Positions 45,700 to 57,069 of a stretch of DNA of 64,000 bases are shown piece by piece. The position numbers and the translations under genes are program-made. Numbering within the stretch: the stretch's first letter is position 1; each line of letters starts with the position of its first letter. The notes under the pieces are model-generated. The model was given only the letters and a program-made list of their open reading frames with translations, was not told the DNA's origin and ran no database searches. The stretch covers positions 35,300,936 to 35,364,935 of the forward strand of contig CM062294.1 in the NCBI GenBank assembly GCA_031216915.1. The letters are read 5' to 3'. Origin of the DNA: Pictodentalium vernedei. Its lineage: Eukaryota > Mollusca > Scaphopoda > Dentaliida > Dentaliidae.

Positions 45700-46280
45700 A
45701 ACAAATTCAGCCCACCAAAAATAATGCAGCCCTCGATTAGTTAATGAAGATGCAAAGAATGGTCGAAAATTGAAGTGAATTACAACGTCAAAAATATCGA
45801 AAATCCCCAAAAACTTAAAGCTAGCTGTATTCTAATTTTTATCTCCACAGAATACGAAAATTTCATAAAAACGACTAATTTTAAAACTTTAAACAATGTC
45901 ACCCACACTCCACCCTCAATCCAGTGATATCACCAAACAGTTCGGCATTAAGGGTTATGTATTTCAAGGTACGGCAACACATTTTTACATATTGTTTTTT
46001 TTTTTGTGATGATTATATTCCCAAAATTTTGAAGAACTGCGACACAAAAATGAGGTTGGAAATAAAATGTAAAGAAATAAAAACGTAAAGTTGGAACTTA
46101 TTTTGGGGAAATATGTTGTACAAATTGGAGGTACCTCTGAAAAGGTAAAATGACGTCGAAAAATGGCCGTGAATGGAAAAATACCAAGAAAATATGTGTC
46201 TTCTCAGTTTCAGAACAACAAAATACTAAAAATAAAAGAGGAAGAATACAATCTAAATTTGACGTTCTTTAAAGGTAGAA
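45700..46280. other. No gene recognised
   Basis: Unique-looking AT-rich sequence; no motif or repeat I can support. Confidence 0.4.
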
Positions 46281-46282
46281 AA

Positions 46283-46529
46283 TTAACCCTTTACCCAACG
46301 AATCGCCCGCATCCGCCCGCGTAATATGCAAATTCAGCAGCTGAAAAAAATATTATTTTTCAAAAAATTTTGAACAAAACCATATCATGTGACCTCTCGT
46401 TGGAACGAGCTCGCTCGTCGAGCTCGTTCCAAAGAGAGGTCACATGATATGGTTTTGTTGAAATTAAATTTAAAAAATGATATTTAAAATACTAAATTTT
46501 GAAATCTTCTGCGTTGGGTAAAGGGTTAA
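46283..46529. mobile_element. TTAA MITE, family B (copy B2), complete
   Basis: TTAA at 46,283-46,286 and 46,526-46,529; ends CCCTTTACCCAACGAATCG and GCGTTGGGTAAAGGG. Central palindrome ACCATATCATGTGACC...TTGGAACGAGCTCG with a GACCTCTC/GAGAGGTC pair, which covaries relative to GACCCCTC/GAGGGGTC of family A. Confidence 0.9.
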
Positions 46530-46693
46530 TGTAAAATCCTGACGACTGTTGAAAGTTGTGCCAAATTCCGCCAATGCACGTTTAGAATTGTTGTGCAGCT
46601 GACATAGCTTTCGACCCAGGAAAAAGGTAGTATGCTGAATTTGGTATCATTCGAAAGAGAGACATTTCCTGAACAACATGTACAAAATCCGCT

Positions 46694-46950
46694 TTGGGAA
46701 AAAATGTTTTAGACAAGATGGTGTTCAATATGAGCGCCAAAACCAGGGAAGTCGGAAACGGTCTTATAAGTTCAAAGTTTTATCAACTTCTGTGGAACTT
46801 TCGAACTAGATATATTTCAAAAGTACAACAACGTGAGACTCACCGAGACGCCTTTGAGGTCATGTATCCGGAACAAATGGCCATCGAAATGGCTGCATAT
46901 TTAAGGAAAACCGTGAAAAATCGGTATAAACCACCTGCGCAGTCAAACAC
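46694..46950 (+). CDS. Candidate coding exon of unknown gene
   Basis: An open frame reads NVLDKMVFNMSAKTREVGNG, then RTRYISKVQQRETHRDAFEV and MYPEQMAIEMAAYLRKTVKN, ending in ...QSNT. A donor-like AACACC/GTGAGT follows at 46,950. Composition looks protein-like (mixed charges, no low complexity) and unlike the surrounding repeats. I do not recognise a family. There is no identifiable acceptor, so it could be a first exon or chance. Confidence 0.3.
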
Positions 46951-47019
46951 CGTGAGTACATCCCACTCGCTGTATGTTTTCAGAAGAATTATAGTTTTGT
47001 CACAGTCAGCAGTAAAGGC

Positions 47020-50000
47020 TATATAATAATAACATAATAACACTTCGACCGGCCGCTGATTTGTCGCGGTTCTCGTATGAGAAGGCCTTGGTTACCCATG
47101 TTCTACCAACTGCCTCCCTATTCCCGCGCTTCTTCTCTCCTCCCAACACTCGGAGACCAACTGCTTGATGATATCCCTCGCCCCATTCTTCCCAGTCTCT
47201 CCGATTAGTATATTAACCCTCTCCTTTGAGTCGCCCCCTAACCACATGTCCTTCATTCTCCCATCCCATTTCTCCATTATACTCCCCGTGAATTCAGTTC
47301 TTTTAGACTGGTATTTTGGGCATTCTAGAAGAAAGTGTTCCAGGGTCTCCACCACGCCCACGTTACACATCTGGCACTCCTTTTCACTGTTTTTCCCAAT
47401 TTTTCCCCTCAGCTCCAGGGACCGCGACCTCAGCTTGAACAACAGTGACCCCCAAAGGTGCCATCAAGGTACTCTTCAAAACCAGGCTTCTCTTTATCAC
47501 GCAGGCAATCCAAAGATCTCTTTGATTTGACCCCCTCTCGCCAATTACGGTTACAATCCTCCATGACCCTTTCTCTGACGATCTTTTTGCCCTGGTTTGC
47601 CCCAACGTCAAGGTCCGAGATCTCCAATGAGTAGTTTTCTACTAGCTCCCTCACTTGGACCATCCATCCCGTCTTGATATTTGAGTTGAAAGTTCTCAGG
47701 AACATTACTTTACACCATCGGCTCTCGGGGAGATTTACCAAATAATTAAGATAACCGAGTTTCAATAGGTCTATCCTGTCCTTGATCCTCATCCACCCAA
47801 GCTCACCCCTGATTGCTTCTAGAGCTGTGGCATTACTCGAGCCTGTTATCCATCGGCCTGGATCGTTCTGCAGGATTTCCAAGCTCTTAACAGCTGTCTG
47901 ATTTAGGGGTACAACTTCCGTACCGTGCGTTATACTTGGCAGACCCACCATTTCCCAAATGGTTTCCCCCACGAAAACCTTATTGAAACTGTTTCTCCCT
48001 ATAAGTTTCATTTGGTTAAGGATTCGCTTCCCCTTCAGAATCAATTTATTTGTGTGGTTTCGGTAGATGCCTCTTTCTGTGATGTTTATATTTACCCCCA
48101 GGTACTCATAGTCACTAGTCTCTCCTACACTAAGAAATCTACTGCTACCTTCCGGAATGCAGAACTCCCCCACTCTCCACCTTCGAGTGGGGTCCACTTT
48201 GCGGCCCACGGGTATAACTTTGCTCTTGCTTTCATTAAGTTCGAGGCTCCATTTGCTCCCATATTTCCCAACAATTCCCAGCATCTTTGCTAGCCCTTCT
48301 TCGCTTTCTGACACTAGCACCATATCGTCTGCAAACAATAGCCCTGGGATCTTCAAGTCACCAACTGCAACCCCCTCGTCGCTATGCAGGAGTTCATCTC
48401 CTAAACCTTTGATGTACAATGCAAAAAGAATTGGCGAAAGGATACACCCCTGTTTTAGGCCTATCTCCATAGGCACACGTGTTGTTGTAATGTTTCCCAG
48501 GCTAAGTTCACTCTGTACGTCTTTATATAATGCTTTCATAATCCCAACAAACACGCTCCCCAAGCCCAGAGCCTCCAGCTTGCGCCACATACCCTCCCTC
48601 CATACTCTATCGTATGCCTTTTTAACATCCAAAAAGGCCATGAACATCTTTTTCTTTTTTGCTTTCGCGGATTCTATCATTTGGGATAGCGTGAAAAGAT
48701 GGTCAGTGACTCTCCTTCCCTTCCAGAAGCCATTCTGGATTTCTCCCAAAAAACCCTTCTCTTCAATCACCTCCTCTAATCTCCCATACAGGACTTTACA
48801 AAAGACTTTTCCAATGTTGCTGCTGACAGAGATCCCTCGATAGTTATCCAAGACGTCTTTTTCCCCCTTTTTGTGAATAAATGTCACTTTACTTTCCCTC
48901 CACTCCTTTGGGACCTCTTGTGTTTCTATGGCTGAATTGAATAGGGCAGTTGGGCTTTCCAAGAGTTCCTCTCCCCCTTTTTTGATAAACTCGTTAGGAA
49001 TTTCGTCCACCCCTCCCGCCTTTCCATTCCTCAATTTTGTGATCACCCTTCGCATCTCCTCAGTTTTGATTTCGCTGCACACGAAGTCCGATAGATTTTC
49101 CTCGACCTGGTTCGGACACTCTGGTGGGTTCCCCATGCCCCATCGCTTATCGTTTACCTTTTCCCAGTGCTTGACTAGTTCTAATGCGATTTGATCTCGC
49201 TCTTCTGTAACTCTGCCATCTACTTTAATGCCCTGTGGGTTATTCCCTTTGTTACGTTTGTTCACCCATTTCCAAAATACGCTCGAACTCGACACCCCTG
49301 TCGTTCTTATCGTCCTAATAAGACTGCTATTTTGCACTCTCCGGTTGTCGTCTTTAATCTTGTTTACTTTATTTCGTGCTTGTTGGTATTCTCCCTTTGC
49401 TACCATGGCCTCATTGCTTTCCACCCCCTTAAGTTTTCTACTTCTCCTGTATGCAGCACATTTAGCTTTTCTAACCTTTATGGCCCTTTTCAGTTCTTCG
49501 TTCACTCTGTACCCAAGTTCCCGTGTTGGCACCCGAATCTTTCCTACACTTTCCTTCCCTGCCTCCACTAGGCTCGCAACTATGGCGTCGGCCATCTTCT
49601 GGACACTGCCCCACTTGTGTACGGCTGCAAGCTTTGGTTTCAGTTTTTCTTCGAACTTCGCCCAGTCGGCATCCTTTTTAAGTTCCCAAACCTCCTTGAA
49701 GCTTCCTTTCCTTTTCTCTAGGTTTTTGTCCCTCATCGTCACTGTAATCAAGTTGTGATCACTATCCAACTCCATATTGCCCTCATCATCCACTTCTTCC
49801 CTTAGCACCTCCCTCCATAAATTCATATCTGTGAGAATGTAGTCAATTATTGATTTTCTGTCGTTTCTCTCCCAGGTCCATTTCCCCTTACATCTCGCGT
49901 CCCTGATCAGAATCTTCAGACCGAGCTCATTTGTGAAGTTCAACAGCTTCCTTCCATTCCTGTTGACTTTCTTGTCCCCACCCTCTATGCCTTCTTCCTT

Positions 50001-50830
50001 ATCACCTATGTGTCCATTAAAGTCGCCCATCAGAATTATACCGAGCCCCCTGTTTTCTAGTTCAGTGATATTGGACCTTAGTGTTGAGTATATCGAGTCA
50101 TTCCACTCGGGTTTACTTCCCTCCACCGCACAATACACAATCCCAAGGGCAATACATTTGTTTCTCAGACTGATCTTTACCCATCCAATTTCTTTTGACA
50201 CCTCAGCCGAGGTGATGATATCTTCCAGATCTGTGATCAGCGACGGTTTTAAATCCTCTTTAATGTACATGCCTACCCCTCCCCCCTTTTTCTGGCCTTC
50301 CGTTCGCCCTACACCTATCCACACACACACGCTTACTTGGTCTACCCGTTCCTCGTGTCTTACCCACGTCTCGCTTAAGCCCATGACATCAAACTCCTCT
50401 GCCTCGATCAATGTAGCAATTTCACTTACTTTCCGGTGGAGACCCTGGATGTTGCTATAACCCACTTTCAGGGTACCGATGTTCATTGGCTTCCGCCTAC
50501 TGGGCCCATTGTTTTCTGGCGCTAGCCTTGGTAAACTTATTCTGTTCCCTTCACCCTTGTTTACCCCACCTATGTCCACTCTAGTTATACTTGCCTCTGG
50601 CCTCCCACCCCGCTCCCCTCCAAAAAAAGGCTCTGCTACCCGTAGAATTTTATCCCCCAATACCCGTTTCCCCACCCTGCTAAGATGCAGCCCGTCACGC
50701 CCGTACATGCTCCCATTGCCCCAAAACGTGTCCCAATGGTCGATAAAGGGAATTCCCAGGTCAACACAGTAGTCCTCTAACTCTTCATTTAGCGCCAAAA
50801 TCCTGGAGATCCGTTCGTCCCCACCTCCAA
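47020..50830 (-). mobile_element. LINE copy C, older relative, 5'-truncated
   Basis: The 3' end on the - strand is GGCCTTCTCATACGAGAACC ... GGCCGGTCGAAGTG with an ATT-type tail, matching A/B in layout but with many differences. The 5' truncation falls inside the ORF1 esterase. It is clearly diverged from A/B along its whole length, so it is a separate subfamily. Confidence 0.9.
47092..50830 (-). pseudogene. LINE C: esterase end, endonuclease and reverse transcriptase in one frame, one frameshift
   Basis: The frame starts within the esterase (GGGDERISRILALNEEL, then GRDGLHLSRVGKRVLG). It continues without a stop through a linker (PRLAPENNGPSRRKPMNIGT) into the endonuclease KVGYSNIQGLHRKV, GLSETWVRHEERVD, LMGDFNGHIGDKEEG, SDHNLITV. 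The RT then shows AFLDVKKAYDRVWRE, LKQGCILSPILFALYI and GLLFADDMVLVS. Near 47,450 a one-base deletion (GACCCCCAAAGG against GACCCTCCAAAGG) shifts the frame; the C-terminal knuckle CQMCNVGVVETLEHFLLECP follows in another frame to 47,092. An ATG at 50,486 (MNIGTLKVGYSNIQG) is a reasonable ORF2 start. Unlike B, no stop separates ORF1 from ORF2. Confidence 0.9.
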
Positions 50831-50967
50831 GGATATATATTGCCAAAACTCAGGCCGTTAATGCAAGTAAATTCAAATCTGAAGCAAAAAGAGTATTCCC
50901 CAGGAGCACACTATAATCTCTGGCAACAGTTACTGCTATCTAACAGCCTGTGTTACCTTATTAACAG

Positions 50968-51310
50968 GGGGAAGCGATGGCACAGTAGGGAGAGGTGCAG
51001 GCTGCAAGCCGAGATGTCCTCGGTTCGAATCCCACCTGCGGCAACCGCGTTGTGTCCTTGGACAAGACACTTCACCCTCATTGCCCGCGTGCGGCACGGT
51101 GACGCTGTGTGTTGAGACGTACTGCACGTCGATGGTGCACATGTCTTCAACCAATGCTAACCCTGTTTGTGTGGAGTTAGTATGTTGGGGAGCTGACAGT
51201 TGCTTGGTGGTTCTCTCGGATACTCCGGCTTCCTCCACTCGTACAACTGTCGCGGTCATGATTCGCTATGGTGCAGAAATATGTGACCTTAAACGCCAAT
51301 AAATAAATAA
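50968..51310 (+). mobile_element. tRNA-derived SINE, near full length
   Basis: Head GGGGGAAGCGATGGCACAGT, B box GGTTCGAATCC, central GTTGTGTCCTTGGACAAGAC, tail TGTGACCTTAAACGCCAATA with (AAAT)n. It lies 140 bp beyond the truncated 5' end of LINE C. Confidence 0.9.
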
Positions 51311-51717
51311 ATATACCCTATTAACACATTTATTTAAACCATAGTTCCCCTCATAGCACAAGGGACAAGGGGGAATTCCAGTCTCCAACCCCTACCCAAA
51401 TCACCATTTAAACACAGCCAGGAAAACAAAATTGCACTTCAGTGGTATTTAGAAGTTTTTTCTCTGTTTTCTAAGCTCTTTAAAATGTTAGTGAACAATT
51501 CCTTCATTGAAAGAGTATTTTGGAACACAAATTTTGGTAGGGGATGGGGCTACAGTGGAAAAATAACACAATAAAGTGACAAATGTGAATGAATGGCATT
51601 TGTGCATACATGTAGCTACCAATATAATAGTCCAGTACTTCTGCTGTAACGATTCCCATGTTACAGCAGACATTTACAGTGACAGTTGTGAAATATTGCT
51701 CTCTCCTTGAATCAAGT
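51311..51717. other. No gene recognised
   Basis: Unremarkable sequence up to a poly-C run at 51,718-51,733. Confidence 0.4.
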
Positions 51718-51944
51718 CCCCCCCCCCCCCCCCATCCCACCCATACTGAACCCTTTTGCTGATGATAAACATTTGGAAAGACTGCACAGCATGTTTTTGG
51801 AGACTGAAGTTAATATCATACCCTTTCAGTTTCTTCGGATTTGCTTTGGGACTGCTGCACTCATGGTCCACTGTTTTTTTTTTCTATTTGACAGCTTTGT
51901 CCTGGCTCTTGTTATTATATTTTTCCCTGTATGTCATTCAGTAC

Positions 51945-51947
<3 letters not shown>

Positions 51948-51997
<50 letters not shown>

Positions 51998-52022
51998 CTG
52001 CCTGCCTACGCCTGCCTGCCTA

Positions 52023-52054
<32 letters not shown>

Positions 52055-52176
52055 CCCGCCCGCCCGCCCGAAAGCCCGCCCGCCCGCCCGCCCGCCCGCC
52101 CGCCCGCCTGCCTTGACGATCTTTCACCCTCCACAACCCACGCCCCCCCCCCCCCCCATCCACACACACACACACA
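51948..52176. repeat. (CTGC)n/(CCGC)n microsatellite with poly-C and (CA)n
   Basis: CTGC units pass into CCGC units (51,948-52,113), then C and CA runs to 52,176. The change of unit is gradual, as expected from point mutation followed by slippage. Three overlapping ORFs rich in PACL are artefacts. Confidence 0.97.
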
Positions 52177-52179
52177 AAC

Positions 52180-52975
52180 ATATTAAGCATCAAAGACCAC
52201 TATATTCTTGAAGCAAATGTCTGATTCATCCTCTTTGGAAACATATTTCTATAATTACATAAGTTTGGCCAGACTGAATGTCTGTGGGGATTAAAACAAA
52301 GTTGTGAAAGTGCACTTATGGGTACCTGCAGCACAAACATTGCACTATAGAACCAATATTTGATAGTTTTATGCATTTTAACAGTTTTATGAGATGCCAC
52401 GGTAGCAGTACTGGTCATTCTGTTGGAAAAAAACACTGTTTTATGTTTTGTCAGTGCCATACCAATGACTCTATGTGCCTTGACTGAGAAAACTAAGGTT
52501 TTTTTTAGAAAAATTGCAAAATATTCATCAGACACAGTGTAAAATGTCTTCAGAAGCCAGAATGTGATCACAAATGGGAAATTTAATATTACAACAGTTT
52601 TGTTTTGTGTCAATATCAATTAATCTATGAATTATATCATAGTTTTTGATGAAAGTTGTTAGGATAAAATGTCCGAGTCATTTTATATTAGTGAAATATA
52701 TAGCTGCAACCCCAATTTGTGAAACAAAATTGACATTTATATTGTTTCGCGGGGGTTGGAACACAGTTTAGCTTGCCGTATGTTTAAATGAAACAGATTT
52801 TTCCCCAAATATTGTGAGCTGGTGCAGATTTTAGTTTTATTTTAGGATCAGGGTAGTTTTTAAAGAAAGCTGAGAATTCTTATCCCTCTCAGCTAATTTA
52901 TTGGGCAACAGGCTAGAAAATCTTTTGGAGGAAATACCAGTTTTTAAATTCATTTGACAAAGTTTGGACACATTT
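52180..52975. other. No gene recognised
   Basis: AT-rich; the 139-codon - strand frame (52,619-52,200) shows no familiar motif. Confidence 0.35.
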
Positions 52976-52977
52976 CC

Positions 52978-53229
52978 TTAGCACTTTTCCTAACGTAACG
53001 GCCAAAACCGCCCAGCGCTATTCTTAAAAATCGCCAATTAATTTTCATTATTTTTTTCATTTCTTTTCTCAAAAACATAGGTTATGACCCCTCGTTGGAA
53101 CGAGCTCGTCGAGCTCGTTCCAACGAGGGGTCATAACCTATGTTTTTGAGACAAAAAATGAAAAAAATTAGTTATTCAAGAATTATTTGTGCAAGTGTCG
53201 TCTGCTTTTCAGGTTATGTAAAGGGTTAA
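52978..53229. mobile_element. TTAA MITE, family A (copy A7)
   Basis: Left flank TTAG (mutated), right TTAA at 53,226-53,229. The palindrome is exact over CATAGGTTATGACCCCTCG plus TTGGAACGAGCTCG and its complement, with centre GAGCTCGTCGAGCTC and the G/C variable pair. Confidence 0.9.
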
Positions 53230-53878
53230 AACAACAAATTTCCCATGTTTTACTGGGCAGAAGCCAAATATTCTAATACAGAAATAAGTCTTTTGTCACA
53301 TGAAAGAGGTAAAATGTATCTTTGGCAGGTTTGGGGATGATTATAGGTATCACTGAACTAAATATTGGAATAAGAGTTACCCGCCATGAAATGTTGCAAT
53401 CTCTTAAAAAATAACAGCCTTGGGAAATATATTGTTTCGATAAACGTTTGAAACATTCTTGTGACACCTTGCATTATTGTTGAATATTCTAGGTAAAAAA
53501 AGAGGGTGATATGAACCTAAAAAATACAATTGACGTTTGGTGTGTTTTTGTTGGGAATTCCCTGAAAAATATGTGCACGTGACCGGTACTTCCCTTCTTG
53601 TTAGCTTTTCTCTATTATTGGCTGCATGGGCCCTGTTTTCGGGTCAGAAAAAGTTGTCTGTAGGGCTATACTTGACAAAGATATTTGAATGCCAAAATTA
53701 AAGTGATGCGATCATGTTTTTATGCCTGAACGTTATAATGGTCACCTGTGTGAAAATATTAAACGTTACATAATGCAAATAACTCATTGAAGTCCGTCCT
53801 GTAAAAACAACTGCTCATTACATGAAACCAACTAAAATTGAGAACAATTCTAATTCACAGATTTACTAAACTCAACTT

Positions 53879-54030
53879 AGGAAATCTATGTATTCATAGA
53901 TCTTAATTTTCAGTAAATACATGTATTTACTGCATTGTTTAGTAAATACATGTATTTGCAAGGTGAATTAGAAAATACACGTATTTACTAAAAAAATCAG
54001 TAAATACGCGTATTTACTGACTTCATGGAT
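53879..54030. promoter_or_regulatory. Cluster of short palindromes AGTAAATAC-NN-GTATTTACT
   Basis: AGTAAATACATGTATTTACT (53,913), AGTAAATACATGTATTTGC (53,941), AAATACACGTATTTACT (53,973) and CAGTAAATACGCGTATTTACTG (53,999) share the outer arms but differ in the centre (ATGT, ACGT, GCGT). GTAAATA resembles a forkhead-type site and each unit presents it in both orientations. Whether this is regulatory or a decayed short repeat is not known. Confidence 0.4.
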
Positions 54031-54326
54031 TTACTGCAACATATATACGAAGAGAGAGAGAGAGAGAATTATGGAATCACATTGTTTATATGATCTTGTA
54101 TCGGAATCGCTGGAAGCAGTGTACAAACTTTTCGGAATTTTGAACGTGAACGTGTGCAATAAGTTTATCGGAGGGTCGCAAAAGTACAAGACAGCCGCAT
54201 CAGTTAAAACAAGAAGTCGTGTCATGAAATGCGCACAAATAATACGCCCATCTGCGCATTAATCTACGCGTTATGACCATAGTAAGGCTATCAAATTCTG
54301 TACATATAGCCTGAGCACAAGCACTG

Positions 54327-54374
54327 TTTCAGCCAATGGACCTCCGGGTAACCCGGAGGTCCATTGGCAGAAAT
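54327..54374. repeat. Family H palindrome, short copy
   Basis: TTCAGCCAATGGACCTCCGG around GTAACC, the same arms as at 7,948-7,998. The TIRs seen at 7,845 and 8,103 are not obvious here. Confidence 0.8.
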
Positions 54375-54588
54375 ATTGCCTGCGTTTGCTATGAGTAACC
54401 AGGAGAACCTGCTGTGCTTTGGATGCCATTCGATATGGCAATTGCGCGCAATTTCTACGCGCAATTCAGCCTACATGTTGATAAGTGCACAGTTCGAGGC
54501 AGGACTACCAGTTTTAACTGTACGATTTCAATTGAAACGACTAGTATTTTTATGAGACTGAAAATGAAATCTGAAAGCAAAATGTTAG

Positions 54589-54833
54589 TTAACCCTTTAC
54601 ACAACGCACACGATATCACAGTTTAGTATTTAAATTATTGTTTGTAAAAAATATTTTCCAAAAATTTCAATAAAACCATATCATGTGACCCTCATTGAAA
54701 CGAGTTCGTCGAGCTCGTTCCAATGAGGGGGTCACATGATATAATTTGTTGAAATTGTTTGAATTTTTTTCAACAGCTCAATTTGTAAATTAATTGGGAG
54801 GAGATGCTACCGACTCACTAGGTAAAGTGTTAG
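54589..54833. mobile_element. TTAA MITE, family B (copy B3)
   Basis: Left TTAA at 54,589-54,592, right TTAG (mutated). Ends CCCTTTACACAACGCACACG and CTAGGTAAAGTG. Palindrome CCATATCATGTGACCCTCA with several arm mismatches, so older than A4 or A7. Confidence 0.8.
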
Positions 54834-54892
54834 TCAAGTTGTTACAGTTGAGAATTGTAAGATGAATCTGCCATCGCTATTATGTTTATATA

Positions 54893-55254
54893 CTGTTCAA
54901 GGTTCTAGTCAGATAACCGAAGTTAAGCAACGTCGAGCTCGGTTAGTCCTTGGATGGGTGACCGTCTGAGCGATCGATTCGGACTCCCGTGTTGTGTCCA
55001 TGGGCAAGGTCCTTAACCCCGATTGTCCACATGGGTGGCACGATGACTCCGTGTACTAAGGCGTACTGCGCGTCGATGGTGCGCATGTCTTCAACCAATC
55101 TAACCCTGCCTGTGCTGCAGTGCGGAGTTACGATGTTGGGGAGCTGGCAGCTGCTCGTCGTTGCTCAGTGGTTCTCTCCGGGTACTTCGGCTTCCTCCAC
55201 CCGTAAAACTGTCACCGACATGATATGATCTTGGCTGTTAATGTGTCGTTAAAC
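54893..55254 (+). mobile_element. 5S rRNA-derived SINE (SINE3 type)
   Basis: Has GTCAGATAACCGAAGTTAAGC and TTGGATGGGTGACCGTCTG from 5S rRNA, then GTTGTGTCCATGGGCAAGG, GGCAGCTGCTCGTCGTTGC, and the tail GCTGTTAATGTGTCGTTAAAC. The tail abuts half of a family A palindrome. Confidence 0.88.
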
Positions 55255-55552
55255 GAGCTCGTTCCAACGAGGGGTCTATGTTTTTGAGACGAAAAGACAA
55301 AAAATGAAAAAAATCAATTAGTCAAGTATTTTTTTTTTTGCAAGTGTCGTCTTTTTATTTATTTATTAGAATTTAACGACACATTAACAGCCAAGGTCAT
55401 ATCATGTCGGTGACGATCTCGACGAGCTCGTTCCAACGAGGGGTCATAACCTATGTTTTTGAGACAAAAATGAAAAAAATACTGAAAATTAATTGGCGAC
55501 TTTTGTGAATAGCGCTGATCGGTTTTGGCCGTTATGTTGGGTAAAGGGTTAA
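55254..55552. mobile_element. Mosaic of family A MITE halves and reversed 5S-SINE tail
   Basis: 55,254-55,350 is a right half of a MITE (GAGCTCGTTCCAACGAGG to AAGTGTCGTC). 55,352-55,418 is the reversed SINE tail (GAATTTAACGACACATTAAC). 55,419-55,552 is another half with the other orientation of the flank, ending GTTGGGTAAAGGG-TTAA. So two MITE halves face the same way, which a simple insertion does not explain. Confidence 0.75.
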
Positions 55553-55559
55553 CTAACAT

Positions 55560-56018
55560 TTTGAATCGTTATAAATACCACCACACACGTGTTCTATCAG
55601 CAATCCTTACAAGGATTGAACATCAGAACATCTACATACCAATATCGATAGCTGTAAAACATCTGTGCTGACAGGCTTGTTAAAAAGACTTGTGCACAAC
55701 CATTGTTCTACGAATGTATGCTGCAATTTCTGTCAGTACCACTATTCAGAAATTAATCGCCAAATTCACAGCCACAGCTTCCATTTCTGCTTGCAATGCC
55801 AACTTCGTGATTTTCGTTCTGCTAGAGATATGCTAGCAACTTCGGTTCTGGATCTCCGGTACAAGTATTTGGGACGGATCCTGGAATTGTGACTGGGTGG
55901 GAGTTCCGGTCAAATTATCGAAGATCGCATGGTCAGTCCATCCTGGCCTCAATCCATAATTATGAGTATATTTAGCATCACAGCAGGCGCTCTGCAGATA
56001 TAATGATGGACCTAAAAG
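55560..56018. other. No gene recognised
   Basis: A 75-codon + frame (55,665-55,892) has CCNFCQYHY and FHFCLQCQLRD, a possible Cys4-like pair, but no family is recognisable. Confidence 0.35.
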
Positions 56019-56742
56019 CAGTCATGGAATTCTGACGCAAGCGATTTTTAGCTTGCCTTAACTGCTCAAGCAATTTAATTCGGCATAAGCGTTTTTCCTC
56101 AGTAATGCTCACCTACTTTCAGCTATTTTCGATTGTGACGGACCATGGAACGTGTGGTCAGAATATGCTGGGTACATGTGTGTGTCGGCCACTACTTGTA
56201 CCTGTCCCCCTGAACTTCTTGATCGATCTAACCACACTGGGATGGAAGGGATAGTAAAAAATGAATACAGGTTCATTCATCAACATTTTATTAATTCATT
56301 TATATATTTATTTATTGGTGTTTAAGGTCACATACGATTAATTCATTTAAAATTGATTGGCTTGAATGCACTCAAAAGAGAAATGACCTAATTCTGTTTT
56401 AACACCCTTCACTCCGATGTCAAAATACGCAAATTTCAGGAAGCTGTTTTTCCCATAATGCATCTAGAAATTTACCCAATTCAATCTCGTTTGACAGAGC
56501 TCAATGAGCTCTGTCAAACGAGATTGAATTGGTTAAATTTCTAGTTGCATTATGGGAATTTTTTTTTTCTGTCTAAAATTTAGATATTTTGACATCAGTG
56601 TGCAGGGGGTCAACTAAGTCTTTAGAAGATCTTTGTGATGCAAAAAAGTGAAAAAGATTTCAGGAGAGCAATTTGCTCGCCTAAGTAGGTTCCAGTTGAG
56701 CGATTTATTGCCACCCTGGATTTTTCAGAAATTCAAGCCTGC
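56019..56742 (+). repeat. Repeat F, copy 2
   Basis: Direct copy of 31,922-32,617 with E2 inside. It has an extra piece near 56,306-56,336 (TATTGGTGTTTAAGGTCACA), the reversed 3' end of the local SINE, flanked by a repeat of ATTAATTCATTT. Confidence 0.82.
56399..56613. mobile_element. TTAA-type MITE, family E (copy E2)
   Basis: Left TTAA, right end GTGTGCAGGGGG-TCAA. Same perfect palindrome as E1 and at the same position inside repeat F, so the two were duplicated together. Confidence 0.82.
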
Positions 56743-57069
56743 CTGAAAGGCATTATTGTAAAATTCCTTTTGCGTCATCGCTGTGAGTTACAGTCATGTC
56801 GGCGATTTCGGATCGTCATCGTCTATTACAAAATACGAGTTTGTTTTAATAATGTCCCACTCGGAACAGAGAGGAATAATTTCAAATTTCTTGACTCGTT
56901 CATCACCACAAATCACAATTACGGGCACCCATAAAACATTCTTTCATAATGGTTAAAAAAAACCCAAAATGTTATTTTTATGACAGTGACCCTAAAAAAG
57001 TGCCGTGAGAAAATAGGTTACTGCGAAGATTTGTTTCAACAAAAACATTTTTCGTAAGAAAATATAACA

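Noticed and set aside
51707..52211. ORFs rich in PACLPACL
   Set aside because: Translation of the (CTGC)n array in different frames.
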